DNA of 60,948 bases from Neolewinella aurantiaca (GCF_008014675.1 NZ_VOXD01000037.1:1-60948), one strand, 5' to 3'. Shown: positions 36,531 through 45,230, numbered from the stretch's first letter. Program-made: numbers and translations. The notes: generated by a model from the letters alone, not told the origin.

Positions 36531-37067
36531 ATGATCTGGAGCGATAAAAAAATACTGGCTGCTATTGAGCGCGGCGAAATAGTAATTACCCCTTTTGACC
36601 GGGCGAACCTCGGTACGAACAGTTACGATGTACACCTCGGTAAGTACATCGCGCGGTACAAAGACCACATCCTGGACGCAAGGGCGCACAATGAAATCAT
36701 CCACGATGAAATTCCGGAAGAAGGGTTTCTGCTGCACCCCAATACCCTCTATCTCGGCGTCACACTGGAGTACACCGAAACGCACAGTTCGGTGCCCTTT
36801 CTGGAAGGAAAGAGCTCCGTTGGCCGGCTTGGTATAGACATTCACGCTACGGCAGGTAAGGGTGACGTTGGCTTCTGCAATCACTGGACCCTTGAGATCA
36901 GTTGCACTCACCCCGTACGTGTATACGCAGGAATGCCCATCGGGCAACTCATTTACTTCGGAGTAGAAGGGGACATCGAAAATTACTACAACAAGAAGAC
37001 CAACGCCAAGTACAATAAGGTCCAGGTGCGGCCGATGGAGTCCATGATGTGGAAGAACTCTTTCTAG
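36531..37067 (+). CDS. dcd: dCTP deaminase
   Basis: Deaminates dCTP to dUTP for dTTP synthesis. The 178-residue protein starts MIWSDKKILAAIERGEIVI, the canonical Dcd N-terminus. GTNSYDVHLGKYIARY near residue 25 and ATAGKGDVGFCNHWTLEIS near 105-125 include the nucleotide-binding stretch and the catalytic Glu of TLE. The C-terminus has the YNKVQVRPMESMM tail. It could be mono- or bifunctional (DCD-DUT); sequence alone does not separate them. Its upstream neighbour is a WD40 gene and its downstream neighbour is prmC, with a repeat tract in between. Confidence 0.93.
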   Translation: MIWSDKKILAAIERGEIVITPFDRANLGTNSYDVHLGKYIARYKDHILDARAHNEIIHDEIPEEGFLLHPNTLYLGVTLEYTETHSSVPFLEGKSSVGRLGIDIHATAGKGDVGFCNHWTLEISCTHPVRVYAGMPIGQLIYFGVEGDIENYYNKKTNAKYNKVQVRPMESMMWKNSF

Positions 37068-37158
37068 AACGTTAACGTATCGGTTCGTTGGGCTGCCGCA
37101 AGCCGGAGACATTCCAACGAACCAACGAATTAACGTTCCAACGAACTAACGAACCAAC
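37068..37158. repeat. AACGAACC-type tandem repeat tract before prmC
   Basis: Between dcd and prmC the words CCAACGAACC, AACGAATTAACG, TTCCAACGAACTAACGAACC repeat almost without interruption up to the prmC ATG. GGTTCGTTGG at about 37081 is the exact inverse of CCAACGAACC at about 37114, so a hairpin with a ~22-base loop can form. A GGTTCGTTGG word recurs near 43420. Confidence 0.5.
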
Positions 37159-38007
37159 ATGACTACAATCGAACTCGCCCAGCACATAATCGACGAACTC
37201 ACTCCCCAACTCGGGCCGGGCGAGGCAACTTCCGTTTCGCGCCTCGTGCTTGAAGACCTCTTCGGGTATCGCAGAGGGAGCCATCCGCGCAAGCTCAGCC
37301 AGGACGAGCAGATTATGGCATGGGCCACGATCAATCGTCTCAAAGCTGGCGAGCCGGTGCAGTACGTTACCGGCATTGCCGATTTCTACGGCTTACAGCT
37401 CAAGGTAGATCCGTCGGTTCTGATCCCCCGGCCGGAAACCGAAGAACTGGTAGAATGGATACTGGAAGAACACGGGGCGGGGACGCAGGTGCAATGCCTG
37501 GATATCGGCACCGGATCGGGCTGTATCCCCCTCGCGCTGAAGGCTAAAAGACCCTCCTGGGCGTGTACCGGTGTTGATGTAAGCTCCGATGCCCTCGACA
37601 TCGCAAAGGGCAACGCCGAAAAACTGAGCCTTGAGACAGACTTCCGGGAAACCGACATTCTTGAAGAACCCTCACTGCACCTGCGTTCCGCCAAATGGAA
37701 CATCATCGTTTCAAACCCTCCTTACATCCCCCCTTCGGAGCGCTCCGTAATGAGCCCTTCCACCCTCTCGCATGAGCCGGAGCTGGCTCTTTTCGTCCCG
37801 GAGGATGATCCGTTGTTGTTCTACCGCCGCATCACCGAAGCCAGTAAGGAGCTCCTGGCGGAAGGCGGCAACCTCTACTTCGAAACCAATGAGTTCAACA
37901 ACGAAGACGTTGCAGCCCTAATGAAAGCGTGTGGCTACAGCGGGGTAGAGCGGAGAAAAGACCTGCAGGGGAAGTGGCGGATGGTGCGGGGGAGCCTGAT
38001 CCGGTAG
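37159..38007 (+). CDS. prmC: Peptide chain release factor N5-glutamine methyltransferase
   Basis: Methylates the GGQ glutamine of release factors RF1/RF2 using S-adenosylmethionine. In the 282-residue protein the N-terminal helical domain contains GEPVQYVTGIADFYG, then the methyltransferase domain has VLIPRPETEELVEWIL, CLDIGTGSGCIPLAL (motif I, near residue 112) and the substrate-binding IIVSNPPYIPPSE near 182. Length and order are normal. Two copies of the dispersed GCGGCCGC-type motif lie inside the gene. Its upstream spacer is a repeat tract without a clear promoter box. Confidence 0.95.
   Translation: MTTIELAQHIIDELTPQLGPGEATSVSRLVLEDLFGYRRGSHPRKLSQDEQIMAWATINRLKAGEPVQYVTGIADFYGLQLKVDPSVLIPRPETEELVEWILEEHGAGTQVQCLDIGTGSGCIPLALKAKRPSWACTGVDVSSDALDIAKGNAEKLSLETDFRETDILEEPSLHLRSAKWNIIVSNPPYIPPSERSVMSPSTLSHEPELALFVPEDDPLLFYRRITEASKELLAEGGNLYFETNEFNNEDVAALMKACGYSGVERRKDLQGKWRMVRGSLIR
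37476..37494 (-). repeat. Dispersed motif copy inside prmC (inverted)
   Basis: GGCGGGGACGCAGGTGCAA retains GCAGGTGCAA exactly and a GC-rich variant of the core. It encodes G-A-G-T-Q-V-Q just before motif I. Confidence 0.45.
37676..37692 (+). repeat. Dispersed motif copy inside prmC (direct)
   Basis: TGCACCTGCGTTCCGCC retains TGCACCTGCG, encoding L-H-L-R-S-A. With the inverted copy at 37476 the two lie about 200 bases apart in the same gene, in opposite orientation. Confidence 0.45.
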
Positions 38008-38015
38008 AAGTCACA

Positions 38016-39437
38016 CTAAAACGCTTCGATTTTTTCTTCCAGCCACGGGCGTGAGGCAACGTACTTTTTGCCGGCGAGATCGGTTTTTAGCTGAGCCAGA
38101 GCTTTTTTATCGCCGGGCAGCATGCGGGTGAGCCTGCGGGTAAAGGAAACCAGGTTGCGGTAGGCACGCTGATTGATTTCGGGGATCTCTTTGTGCCGGT
38201 TCAGGTAAGCAGTAATAGAGTCGAAGAGCGAGTCCAGGGCCGTGTCTGCGTTAGTTTCGTAGTAGATGGCAAGGAGCATTGTCTTAGAGTTCAGGTTGTA
38301 GGTGGTATTTTCGTATTCCACATCACGCAGATAGTCAAGTGCCTTGTCGTAGCTGCCCTGGTAAAAGTAGAGGGTTGCCGAATTATAGTTTACGGCATTA
38401 GAGCGTTGCTTTTCGGGAAGCCGGTTTTGGTAGTTCTCGATGTAGTACTCTGCCCAGTCGTAATCGCCGTGGCGCAGAGCGATCAGGATTGTATTTCTGA
38501 ATTGTAGAGGATCGAGCTTGCCGTCGTCATACACCAGGTCGTACTCCAGCGCATAACGGTAGACTTCGAGATATTCGGCGAGGAAGTCCCTGCTGCCTTC
38601 ATTGATTCTGCGGCGACAATAATTGAGCGCCGGCTGGAAAAACTCGTACGCCTTGTCTCCGGCCATGCTGTCGGTGTCGCGTATAATTATGTCTTTGTAG
38701 TGATAGTAAGCGTCGTGGTCTTCTGATTCCGTCAGCATCTTATACATATAGTAATGGATGGCTACTACGGGGTGGTCCAGATAGGTTCCGTTCGTGTCGA
38801 GAAAACGGACGATGTCCGGAACTAACTGAAGATCATATGCAGATTGATCGGTTTGTATACGGCTGTGAATATTAGCGGCATGCCGCAGTTTCATCACGAT
38901 GTAATAAACATCGAGGTTGTTGCTGATGGCTTCCACGTTGGCCCGTTCGTAGGGGCGGTGCTCATAGTTGAGCAGCGAGTATTTTCGTTCCTCCAACAGG
39001 TGCCGGTACAAGTAGGCTCCGTGATCGTAGCTGTCTTCCTGCCCGGCAATGTCTTCCCAGTTACGTTCCACGCCCCGAATGAGCTTATCCGGGTTTTGCT
39101 TTTCGAGCGCGGAGAGGTAGAGGTAGTTTTTCAACTCCGGCTCTTCCTGCAGCATTTGCTGTGTCAGAAACTCCCTGATTTGCTTGAACAGGTCTGAGGT
39201 GAATTTGCGGAAACGAACATCGTTGAACGGCTTCTTCTTACCAAAGATGCTCAACCAGATTTCTTGTTTGTCAAGACTTTTGCCTTTGTCCAGCCGGCGG
39301 GTAATTTCATCGAAAAAAGCTAATAAATCCTCGTTGCCGGAAAAGAACACAGACTGGATGAGTTTGCGGCATCCGCGCCTTTGAGTTCGGTCCAAACTGG
39401 CTAAAAGGCTAATTAACTTATTAGATTTTTCATTCAT
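38016..39437 (-). CDS. Uncharacterised helical-repeat protein
   Basis: A 473-residue cytosolic protein starting MNEKSNKLISLLASLDRTQR. It is almost wholly helical and rich in Tyr, Asp and Arg, with TPR-like helix pairs such as ALRHGDYDWAEYYIENY near 320 and ATLYFYQGSYDKALDYL near 350. I do not recognise a named family; similar Saprospiria-type proteins of this length appear to exist (recollection, not checked). It is convergent with prmC, only eight bases between stops, and divergent from the large T9SS protein. Confidence 0.75.
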   Translation of the reverse strand: MNEKSNKLISLLASLDRTQRRGCRKLIQSVFFSGNEDLLAFFDEITRRLDKGKSLDKQEIWLSIFGKKKPFNDVRFRKFTSDLFKQIREFLTQQMLQEEPELKNYLYLSALEKQNPDKLIRGVERNWEDIAGQEDSYDHGAYLYRHLLEERKYSLLNYEHRPYERANVEAISNNLDVYYIVMKLRHAANIHSRIQTDQSAYDLQLVPDIVRFLDTNGTYLDHPVVAIHYYMYKMLTESEDHDAYYHYKDIIIRDTDSMAGDKAYEFFQPALNYCRRRINEGSRDFLAEYLEVYRYALEYDLVYDDGKLDPLQFRNTILIALRHGDYDWAEYYIENYQNRLPEKQRSNAVNYNSATLYFYQGSYDKALDYLRDVEYENTTYNLNSKTMLLAIYYETNADTALDSLFDSITAYLNRHKEIPEINQRAYRNLVSFTRRLTRMLPGDKKALAQLKTDLAGKKYVASRPWLEEKIEAF

Positions 39438-39599
39438 TGTTCACAAATCTACGAGCTAAATGTCTAAACTTCAACATTAAAGGTCAATCTGGATAGAAAT
39501 ACTAATTCACGAGTAGTTCGCAAAAAACAATAGGAACATAACGTTACGTCCTTCCTTATTACTATATTGTGGCCTCAACCGATTTAAACTACTCCCCTC

Positions 39600-42074
39600 A
39601 TGAAATTACGGCAACTAAAGTTGGTTTTGCTGTTTCTTCTGACGGTCGTCATCTCTGACGTCTCCGCTCAGGGGTTTGAGGATTTGCAGACGGTCAAGAA
39701 TCAAGCAGTAACTTTCGAGTTCTTCTCCCGTTTTGCTCCGGTTATGGGTCGCCTGCCCGAGCATGGTTCTGTCGATCTCGAAGAAGGTCCTACTACTTAT
39801 TATACCCTGACGTACACCCCGGATGCCGACTATATCGGTTCCGATGATATGTTGCTCGTCAGTTTCCCGTACCAGGTCAATGTTGCGTTCACCGAATTCA
39901 ACATCAGCGTGGATGAGGCTAAAATCACAGCAAACCACGACCTGGCTTCTACCGTAGCGGGTACACCGGTTACTATTCCTGTTCTCAGCAACGACACCTC
40001 CAACGTCGGTACGCTTTCTCTGGTTTCTGTCCCTGTAGCTAATGCAGGTACTGCCGAGATTGTCGATAATCAGGTAGTCTTCACTCCTGAACCGGGCTTT
40101 TCGGGCCTTACCGACTTCAATTATGTCATCTGTACATACGGTGTATGTGATTTGGGGACAGTATCCGTTAACGTAACTCCTGATGGTGATGATACTGCCG
40201 GAGATACGATTCGTGTGTTCACGATCCGTGATCAACCACAGTTCATCTTTGCTCCTGCGGATGCTACTCCTGCCGGAGAGCCGGCTTCGGGGTCAATGGT
40301 TTCCATCGAAGGTGTCATGGCTTACCAGCCTGATGAGGATTTTATCGGTGATGAATACCTCTCATATGTCTCTCCGGGAGCTTCTGCTCCTACCGTCTTT
40401 CACATTACCGTGCTGGACCTGGAGAGAAACCAATTTGCCGTTGAGGACCGTGCTTACGCCCCGGTTGACGGGACTGCGAAGCTGAACGTTTTGCACAACG
40501 ACCTTTACAATGTACTTGCCGATTGCATCAGTTTCGGTGCGCCCCAGTTTGGTACATTGACAGAGACTGCCCGAAAGGGCGAGGTCGTCTACACCGCACC
40601 CGAAGGTTGGTCTGGTGTAGATCAGTTCACTTATTCCTCCATGCCTCCGGGCTGTGACGGTGAGCCAGAGCTACAAACGGTTTATGTGTTCGTTTCCAAC
40701 TTTGCACCAGCAGAAGACGAAACAACCCTTACTACTCCTGCAGGAACTCCGGTTCGCCTGACTTACGATGCCGACGGAGGCGCCGTAAGCTGGAGCGTAG
40801 TGGATTACCCCGCTTTCGGTACAATCATCTCTGACTCAGTTTCTGGCGCACTCAGCTATCTCCCTCTGGCTTCTGCCCTGGCTCAAACCGATGAGCTCAC
40901 CCTGGCCTACTGCCTCAACGAAGACGAGGCAGGTGACTGCGAGTACCGTACCGAGGTAACCGTAACAATCAACGTCACGGCAGAAGATGTAAACGCTTGT
41001 ATCGACGAAGACTGTGTTTGGCCTGGCGATACCAATAACGATGGAGTTGTCGATGTAGGAGACCTTCTGCCTATCGGGCTCGCTATGGGCAGCAGCGGTA
41101 CGCCGCGCCTAACGGCTAACCCTTCTGGCTGGTCTGCCCAGTACGGCGAAGATTGGGCGACCGATCTCAATGGCCTTAACCACAAATACATCGATGCTAA
41201 CGGCGACCAGGTGATCAGCTCACTTGATACCCAGGTAGTAATGGAGAACCTTGGCTTGCAGCACCGTCTGCGCGCCGAACAGCAAACTTTTACCACTTTC
41301 CAGTTGAGCCTTAGCGGCCCGCTCGACGCAGAGCCTGGTGATCTCATAGTACTCGATATCAATGCCGGAAACAATGTCGTAATCGTTGAAGATGTATTCG
41401 GTTTCCGTTTCTCTTTCGACTACGATACTGACTATGTGAATCCAACTTCAGTTGATGTTAACTTCGACGAAGCCAGCTGGATGAGCTACGATAGTCCTAT
41501 TCTGTCCCTGACTGATAACCATCAGGAAGAAGGACGTATTAATACTGCCGTCACGCGTACAAGTAGCGAGGGAATCAGCGGGTTCGGTCCGATTGGTACG
41601 CTCGGTGTTGTGATCGTTGAAGATGTATTTGGCTTCTTCGGTGAGTATGATGGTCCTGTTTCTGATTCCGCAGGAGATATTACTACGACGCTGGGTGGAG
41701 ACGAAGCCGTGGCTATGAATGCTGCTGGCCATCTCGATGCCGTTCGCGTTGCCCCCTACGAACTGAAGATCAAGCGCAGGCCAGCAACCGAAGTTGAGAA
41801 CTTTGCCCCCGCCGAAGCCAATACTTACCTCGACGGTAAACTCCTCGCTTACCCCAATCCAACTGCCGGTAACCTTGTGGTTCACCTCAATGGCCAGCAG
41901 GAATTCACGACACTTCAACTTACGGATGTTACCGGACGTACGGTACTGTCTGAGCAAGGGCTCAACACCAACCACCGCGAGCTTTCGCTTGCGGGTCTGG
42001 CAAACGGTATCTATACCCTCACTATCACTACTGAGGATGGCGTGGTTAACCGCAAGGTCGAGCTTATCAAGTAA
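39600..42074 (+). CDS. Large secreted multidomain protein with dockerin-like repeats and type IX sorting domain
   Basis: An 824-residue exported protein with signal peptide to about residue 23 (ISDVSAQ). Ig/cadherin-like repeats fill about 25-460 (for example GTAEIVDNQVVFTPEPGFSG, GTLTETARKGEVVYTAPEGW). A dockerin-like pair of calcium loops follows: DTNNDGVVDVGDL near 478 and DANGDQVISSLD near 528. A cohesin-like beta sandwich comes next (about 560-690), in which the peptide VVIVEDVFGF occurs twice (near 592 and 669). The T9SS type A tail occupies about 745-824 (LLAYPNPTAGNLVV, GLANGIYTLTI). It probably acts as a surface adhesin or scaffold. No obvious operon partner. Confidence 0.85.
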   Translation: MKLRQLKLVLLFLLTVVISDVSAQGFEDLQTVKNQAVTFEFFSRFAPVMGRLPEHGSVDLEEGPTTYYTLTYTPDADYIGSDDMLLVSFPYQVNVAFTEFNISVDEAKITANHDLASTVAGTPVTIPVLSNDTSNVGTLSLVSVPVANAGTAEIVDNQVVFTPEPGFSGLTDFNYVICTYGVCDLGTVSVNVTPDGDDTAGDTIRVFTIRDQPQFIFAPADATPAGEPASGSMVSIEGVMAYQPDEDFIGDEYLSYVSPGASAPTVFHITVLDLERNQFAVEDRAYAPVDGTAKLNVLHNDLYNVLADCISFGAPQFGTLTETARKGEVVYTAPEGWSGVDQFTYSSMPPGCDGEPELQTVYVFVSNFAPAEDETTLTTPAGTPVRLTYDADGGAVSWSVVDYPAFGTIISDSVSGALSYLPLASALAQTDELTLAYCLNEDEAGDCEYRTEVTVTINVTAEDVNACIDEDCVWPGDTNNDGVVDVGDLLPIGLAMGSSGTPRLTANPSGWSAQYGEDWATDLNGLNHKYIDANGDQVISSLDTQVVMENLGLQHRLRAEQQTFTTFQLSLSGPLDAEPGDLIVLDINAGNNVVIVEDVFGFRFSFDYDTDYVNPTSVDVNFDEASWMSYDSPILSLTDNHQEEGRINTAVTRTSSEGISGFGPIGTLGVVIVEDVFGFFGEYDGPVSDSAGDITTTLGGDEAVAMNAAGHLDAVRVAPYELKIKRRPATEVENFAPAEANTYLDGKLLAYPNPTAGNLVVHLNGQQEFTTLQLTDVTGRTVLSEQGLNTNHRELSLAGLANGIYTLTITTEDGVVNRKVELIK

Positions 42075-42114
42075 TTCCGCCGACTGAGGCTTGTTTCCCC
42101 GTCCAGCCGGATGG

Positions 42115-43401
42115 TTATCCCGCTACCAGGCCCATTTCTGATACTATACTAAGTGGCAGCAGCCGGTAACCGTCGAACTCGGCAAAGAGAGACATTGGGC
42201 CACCTCCGCTTATCGCGAGAAGGGTGTAAAAATTCTCATAATCCGGGTGGAAGTGAATAACCTCCCCTTTGGCGTCGAGAAGAACTTTGTCGTGGCCGTG
42301 TTGCGCAGGGCGGGCTTCCTGCAGGTAGACGGGGTAGCTGTACAGCCAGGGGTTGAAGGCCAACGCTTTTTGGTAATTCGCCCTCATGTTCGTGAAAGAG
42401 GTGTAGCCTATCAGCCCGTCGTAAGGCCGCCCGCCTGGGACAGGGTGGGGGAAGATGGCCCGCTGGGGGTAACTGCCCGGATAATAGTGAACCTTGCCGT
42501 CGAACGAAGTCGCCAGGGGCCAGGCGCGTTCGAAAGGGCGTTCGCCGAAAGCATAATCGACCAGTAAGGCGAAGCGTCTGCTTTTTTCGCCCCTCAGCCA
42601 GACGCGGCGGAACCGGAGTTTTTCTTCCTGTCCGTTCACAACGCCCATTACCAGCCAGTGATCTTCGAGGCCAGGCTGACGGAGGATATCATCCTTGCGG
42701 GTGGTCATACCGGCAAACTGAAGCAACTCGTCGTGTTGTTTCACGGAGAGTTCTTCTTTATTCTTCCAGGCGCGTACAAAGAGGTAGAGGTCTGCGAGGG
42801 CACGTGCGATTTGGGCCTCGGTCCCGTCGGGACCGAGATTAGCGAGTCGGCGGAAATGCCCGGCCGGGCCGGGCAGCTTAGCGTCCGTCAGGCGGGCAGC
42901 GGCGGCACGGAAGAGATCCGGCCCCTGGGCGAGGGTGTCGGCAATCCCACGACGGGCAATATCCAAAAGGCGGACTTCCAGCTCCTCCACGCCGCTGGTC
43001 ATCAGGGCGAGGCGTTCTTCGAAGCGGTCATCGGCGGCAACGACGTTCGTGACAGGTTTAACGGCTTTATCAGCCTGGAATTGGACCGATCTTACCCAAG
43101 CCGGTGGCTGTGCTACGCTGATGCGCTCCTGCGCATTCTTAAGCATCAGCACGAGGGCCAGACCGTGGGCACAAGGACGCTGACGGGCACGGCAACTGCA
43201 AACGAACTTCCCGGTGGTGAGCTTTACGGCAGATTCAATGGCTTTGCCCATCGGGTTAGGACCGTAAACGAACTCCCCCCAGAGCCACGTTCCGTCGCCA
43301 CCAATGATCCGCCAGCGGCGGCTGTAGAAAAGCTTCCGACCCGCCTCGAGCGTTTTTGCATCGGGAGCAAGGCGAAGTAGATCGTCTGGGGTCGAAATCA
43401 C
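42115..43401 (-). CDS. SWIM zinc-finger family protein
   Basis: A 428-residue cytosolic protein. The SWIM motif FVCSCRARQRPCAHGLALVL lies near residues 65-84 with the expected C-x-C-x(n)-C-x-H ligands for zinc. The rest is unrecognised but follows the architecture of bacterial SWIM proteins that are commonly encoded next to SNF2/RapA-type helicases and MoxR/VWA genes. Here the SNF2 gene is 8 kb away in the same orientation. The function is thought to be nucleic-acid or protein binding. It is downstream of cdsA on the same strand, separated by 114 bases containing a dispersed-motif copy. Confidence 0.85.
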   Translation of the reverse strand: MISTPDDLLRLAPDAKTLEAGRKLFYSRRWRIIGGDGTWLWGEFVYGPNPMGKAIESAVKLTTGKFVCSCRARQRPCAHGLALVLMLKNAQERISVAQPPAWVRSVQFQADKAVKPVTNVVAADDRFEERLALMTSGVEELEVRLLDIARRGIADTLAQGPDLFRAAAARLTDAKLPGPAGHFRRLANLGPDGTEAQIARALADLYLFVRAWKNKEELSVKQHDELLQFAGMTTRKDDILRQPGLEDHWLVMGVVNGQEEKLRFRRVWLRGEKSRRFALLVDYAFGERPFERAWPLATSFDGKVHYYPGSYPQRAIFPHPVPGGRPYDGLIGYTSFTNMRANYQKALAFNPWLYSYPVYLQEARPAQHGHDKVLLDAKGEVIHFHPDYENFYTLLAISGGGPMSLFAEFDGYRLLPLSIVSEMGLVAG

Positions 43402-43483
43402 GAGAAGGTATTTCTGGAGGTTCGTTGGAGTTGTGGCCGGTAGGGAGGAACATCAAAAGGGGAAACATTGCCCCATTAACGTC

Positions 43484-43505
43484 TTTTGCACCTGCGGCCG
43501 CGCCC
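43484..43505 (+). repeat. Dispersed GCGGCCGC motif, near-consensus copy downstream of cdsA
   Basis: This intergenic copy runs TTTTGCACCTGCGGCCGCGC then CC. It is the exact inverse of 44480-44500 over 21 bases, so cdsA is bracketed by inverted copies. Confidence 0.75.
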
Positions 43506-43515
43506 GGGTGATGGA

Positions 43516-44358
43516 TTACCGGAAGTAAAGCAAGTACGCAGCAGCAAAAGGAACGACGAAGATAAAAGCATCGAACCGATCAAGTAAGCCGCCGTGGCCG
43601 GGCAGCAGGTTCCCGCTATCTTTTACGCTGACGCTGCGTTTCAGCATGCTTTCCACGAGGTCGCCAAGCCCTCCGAAGATGCCGACAATTACGGCAAGGC
43701 CAAGCCACTGCGTGACCGGAATGTCGTTGAACAGAAAGCTGAGACCCCAACCGAAAAGCAGTGTTGTCAGGAGGCCTCCAATGGTGCCTTCCCAGGTTTT
43801 CTTCGGTGAAATCCGGGGAAACAGCGGCGTTTTTCCGATAGCGCTGCCGGTGAGGTAGGCTCCGGTATCGTTTACCCACGTAAGAACCAGCAGGCCGAAA
43901 ACGATGCGGTTGCGGAATTCATCTCCGTCGAAAGCAATGAAATTTACCAGCGCAAACGGAATCCCGATGTAAAAGAGCCCCAGAATCATGAAGGCAATGT
44001 TGGCAAACGGTTCCTTGCTGTTGCTGTACAGTTCGTAGATGAAAATGGTGAAAACAAAAGGCGAAAACAGCAATGCGGAAATGGTTATGAACTGTTCCGG
44101 GTCAATGACTTTCATAAGTTTCAGAATAGTCACCAGTACAAACGGAAGCAGACCAAGGACGACGCCGAAAATTTTACGGATTTTATCGCGCCGTGTGTGC
44201 AAATCGAGGGTCAGCCCGAGAAATTCCCATAAGCACCCTGCCGCGATGATGAGGAACAGGAGGGCAAACGTGTAGGGCCCGGTGAGGTGCCCGGCAGCCA
44301 TGATGATAACGAAAATTACGGCGGTGACGAGCCTTCTCCAGAGTCCTTGCATGTACAT
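43516..44358 (-). CDS. cdsA: Phosphatidate cytidylyltransferase
   Basis: Makes CDP-diacylglycerol from phosphatidate and CTP at the inner membrane, the branch point for phospholipid synthesis. The 280-residue protein starts MYMQGLWRRLVTAVIF; the in-frame extension to 44466 is polar and unlike CdsA. About eight membrane segments are visible. The signature near the C-terminus reads GDLVESMLKRSVSVKDSGNL followed by GHGGLLDRFDA, with the paired Asp residues that bind metal. Inverted copies of the dispersed GCGGCCGC motif flank the gene on both sides. Confidence 0.93.
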   Translation of the reverse strand: MYMQGLWRRLVTAVIFVIIMAAGHLTGPYTFALLFLIIAAGCLWEFLGLTLDLHTRRDKIRKIFGVVLGLLPFVLVTILKLMKVIDPEQFITISALLFSPFVFTIFIYELYSNSKEPFANIAFMILGLFYIGIPFALVNFIAFDGDEFRNRIVFGLLVLTWVNDTGAYLTGSAIGKTPLFPRISPKKTWEGTIGGLLTTLLFGWGLSFLFNDIPVTQWLGLAVIVGIFGGLGDLVESMLKRSVSVKDSGNLLPGHGGLLDRFDAFIFVVPFAAAYLLYFR

Positions 44359-44479
44359 TAAGCTGAAAAACGAAAATTTTGCTGTGCTGCCAGTGAGCAC
44401 ATTGCGTGAGGGGTAAGATAAGCACGGTTGCTGAAACAAATACGTAGCGACCACTTCCTGACCCAAAGGTTACCGTTTA

Positions 44480-44500
44480 GGCGCGGCCGCAGGTGCAAAA
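44480..44500 (-). repeat. Dispersed GCGGCCGC motif, near-consensus copy upstream of cdsA
   Basis: GGCGCGGCCGCAGGTGCAAA plus one further A, the reverse complement of the 43484 copy. It lies in the spacer between cdsA and the MITE. Confidence 0.75.
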
Positions 44501-44666
44501 GGGGGTAAAAACGTTTGTTTTCGCACTGCAGCAAATACCTGGCCGTTGCGCATTTCGCTGAAGGTAAGCAACACTGCGGTGTTTCGAAAGGGATTTTTTA
44601 CCGTTGATTCCTCCATTCCGGTATAACGTTAGCGGTTGTAGGCGATTTGTTGTTCGCCCCCGGAAG

Positions 44667-44778
44667 GTGTGTATCACGAGATGCACGGAATCTCCCTCTC
44701 CCCCGGCCCCTCTCCTCGGGAGAGGGGAGACGTGACAAGCGGCAAGTTCGTGATAGTAGTGCATCTCGTGATACACAC
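44667..44778 (+). mobile_element. MITE-like element, copy B
   Basis: A 112-bp element with perfect 20-bp terminal inverted repeats (GTGTGTATCACGAGATGCAC and its inverse). It is flanked by the direct repeat CCCCGGAAG at 44658-44666 and 44779-44787, a 9-bp target-site duplication. The centre folds into an extra hairpin (CCCCTCTCC with GGAGAGGGG). It has no coding capacity. Copy A at 9047-9145 is a diverged relative in the opposite orientation. It lies about 40 bases upstream of a -7-like box for the merR gene. Confidence 0.85.
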
Positions 44779-44850
44779 CCCCGGAAGGCCTGAAATCCGG
44801 TATTCAACAAAATAGCCTATCTTTTGGCGGCAAACCAAACACTTATCGCC

Positions 44851-45192
44851 ATGGCCAAGGCCAAGCCCGACGACGATCTCAAACTGTACTACTCCATTGG
44901 CGAAGTCGCGGAGCGGCTCGGTGTCAATGCTTCTCAGCTCCGTTTTTGGGAGACGGAGTTTAAGCACATCAAGCCAAACAAGAACAGCAGAGGAGAGCGA
45001 CGCTTTACGAAAGAGAACATTCGTCAGTTGGAAGAAGTGGAATACCTGCTCAAAGAACGGGGGTTCACCATTGAGGGAGCACGGAAGGAAATTGCCCAGG
45101 CCCGGAAGCCCGTTGCCGGGAAAGATGAAGTCATCAATCGGTTAAAAATGGTCAAAGAGCGCCTGAATAAGCTGGTCAAAGAGCAGGAATAA
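44851..45192 (+). CDS. MerR family transcriptional regulator (short form)
   Basis: A 113-residue DNA-binding protein. The MerR winged helix is clear: YYSIGEVAERLGVNASQLRFWETEF near residues 13-37, then RRFTKENIRQLEEVEYLLKERGFTIEGARKEI. The dimerisation helix is short and no effector domain follows, so it is a minimal MerR as is common in Bacteroidota. ATG 44851 is preferred to a TTG 27 bases upstream. It is 38 bases before the acyltransferase gene, which has its own promoter box. The MITE insertion just upstream could affect its expression. Confidence 0.88.
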   Translation: MAKAKPDDDLKLYYSIGEVAERLGVNASQLRFWETEFKHIKPNKNSRGERRFTKENIRQLEEVEYLLKERGFTIEGARKEIAQARKPVAGKDEVINRLKMVKERLNKLVKEQE

Positions 45193-45215
45193 GTAGCGGC
45201 AAACCGATAAGGTCT

Positions 45216-45223
45216 TACCTTCG
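45216..45223 (+). promoter_or_regulatory. -7 promoter box (TACCTTCG) for the acyltransferase gene
   Basis: TACCTTCG ends seven bases before the ATG at 45231, giving a predicted leader of about four bases. Confidence 0.5.
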
Positions 45224-45230
45224 CCTTTCC

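Noticed and set aside
42658..43380. 240-codon plus-strand frame opposite the SWIM gene
   Set aside because: The minus strand carries a clear SWIM zinc motif; the plus frame has no family features.
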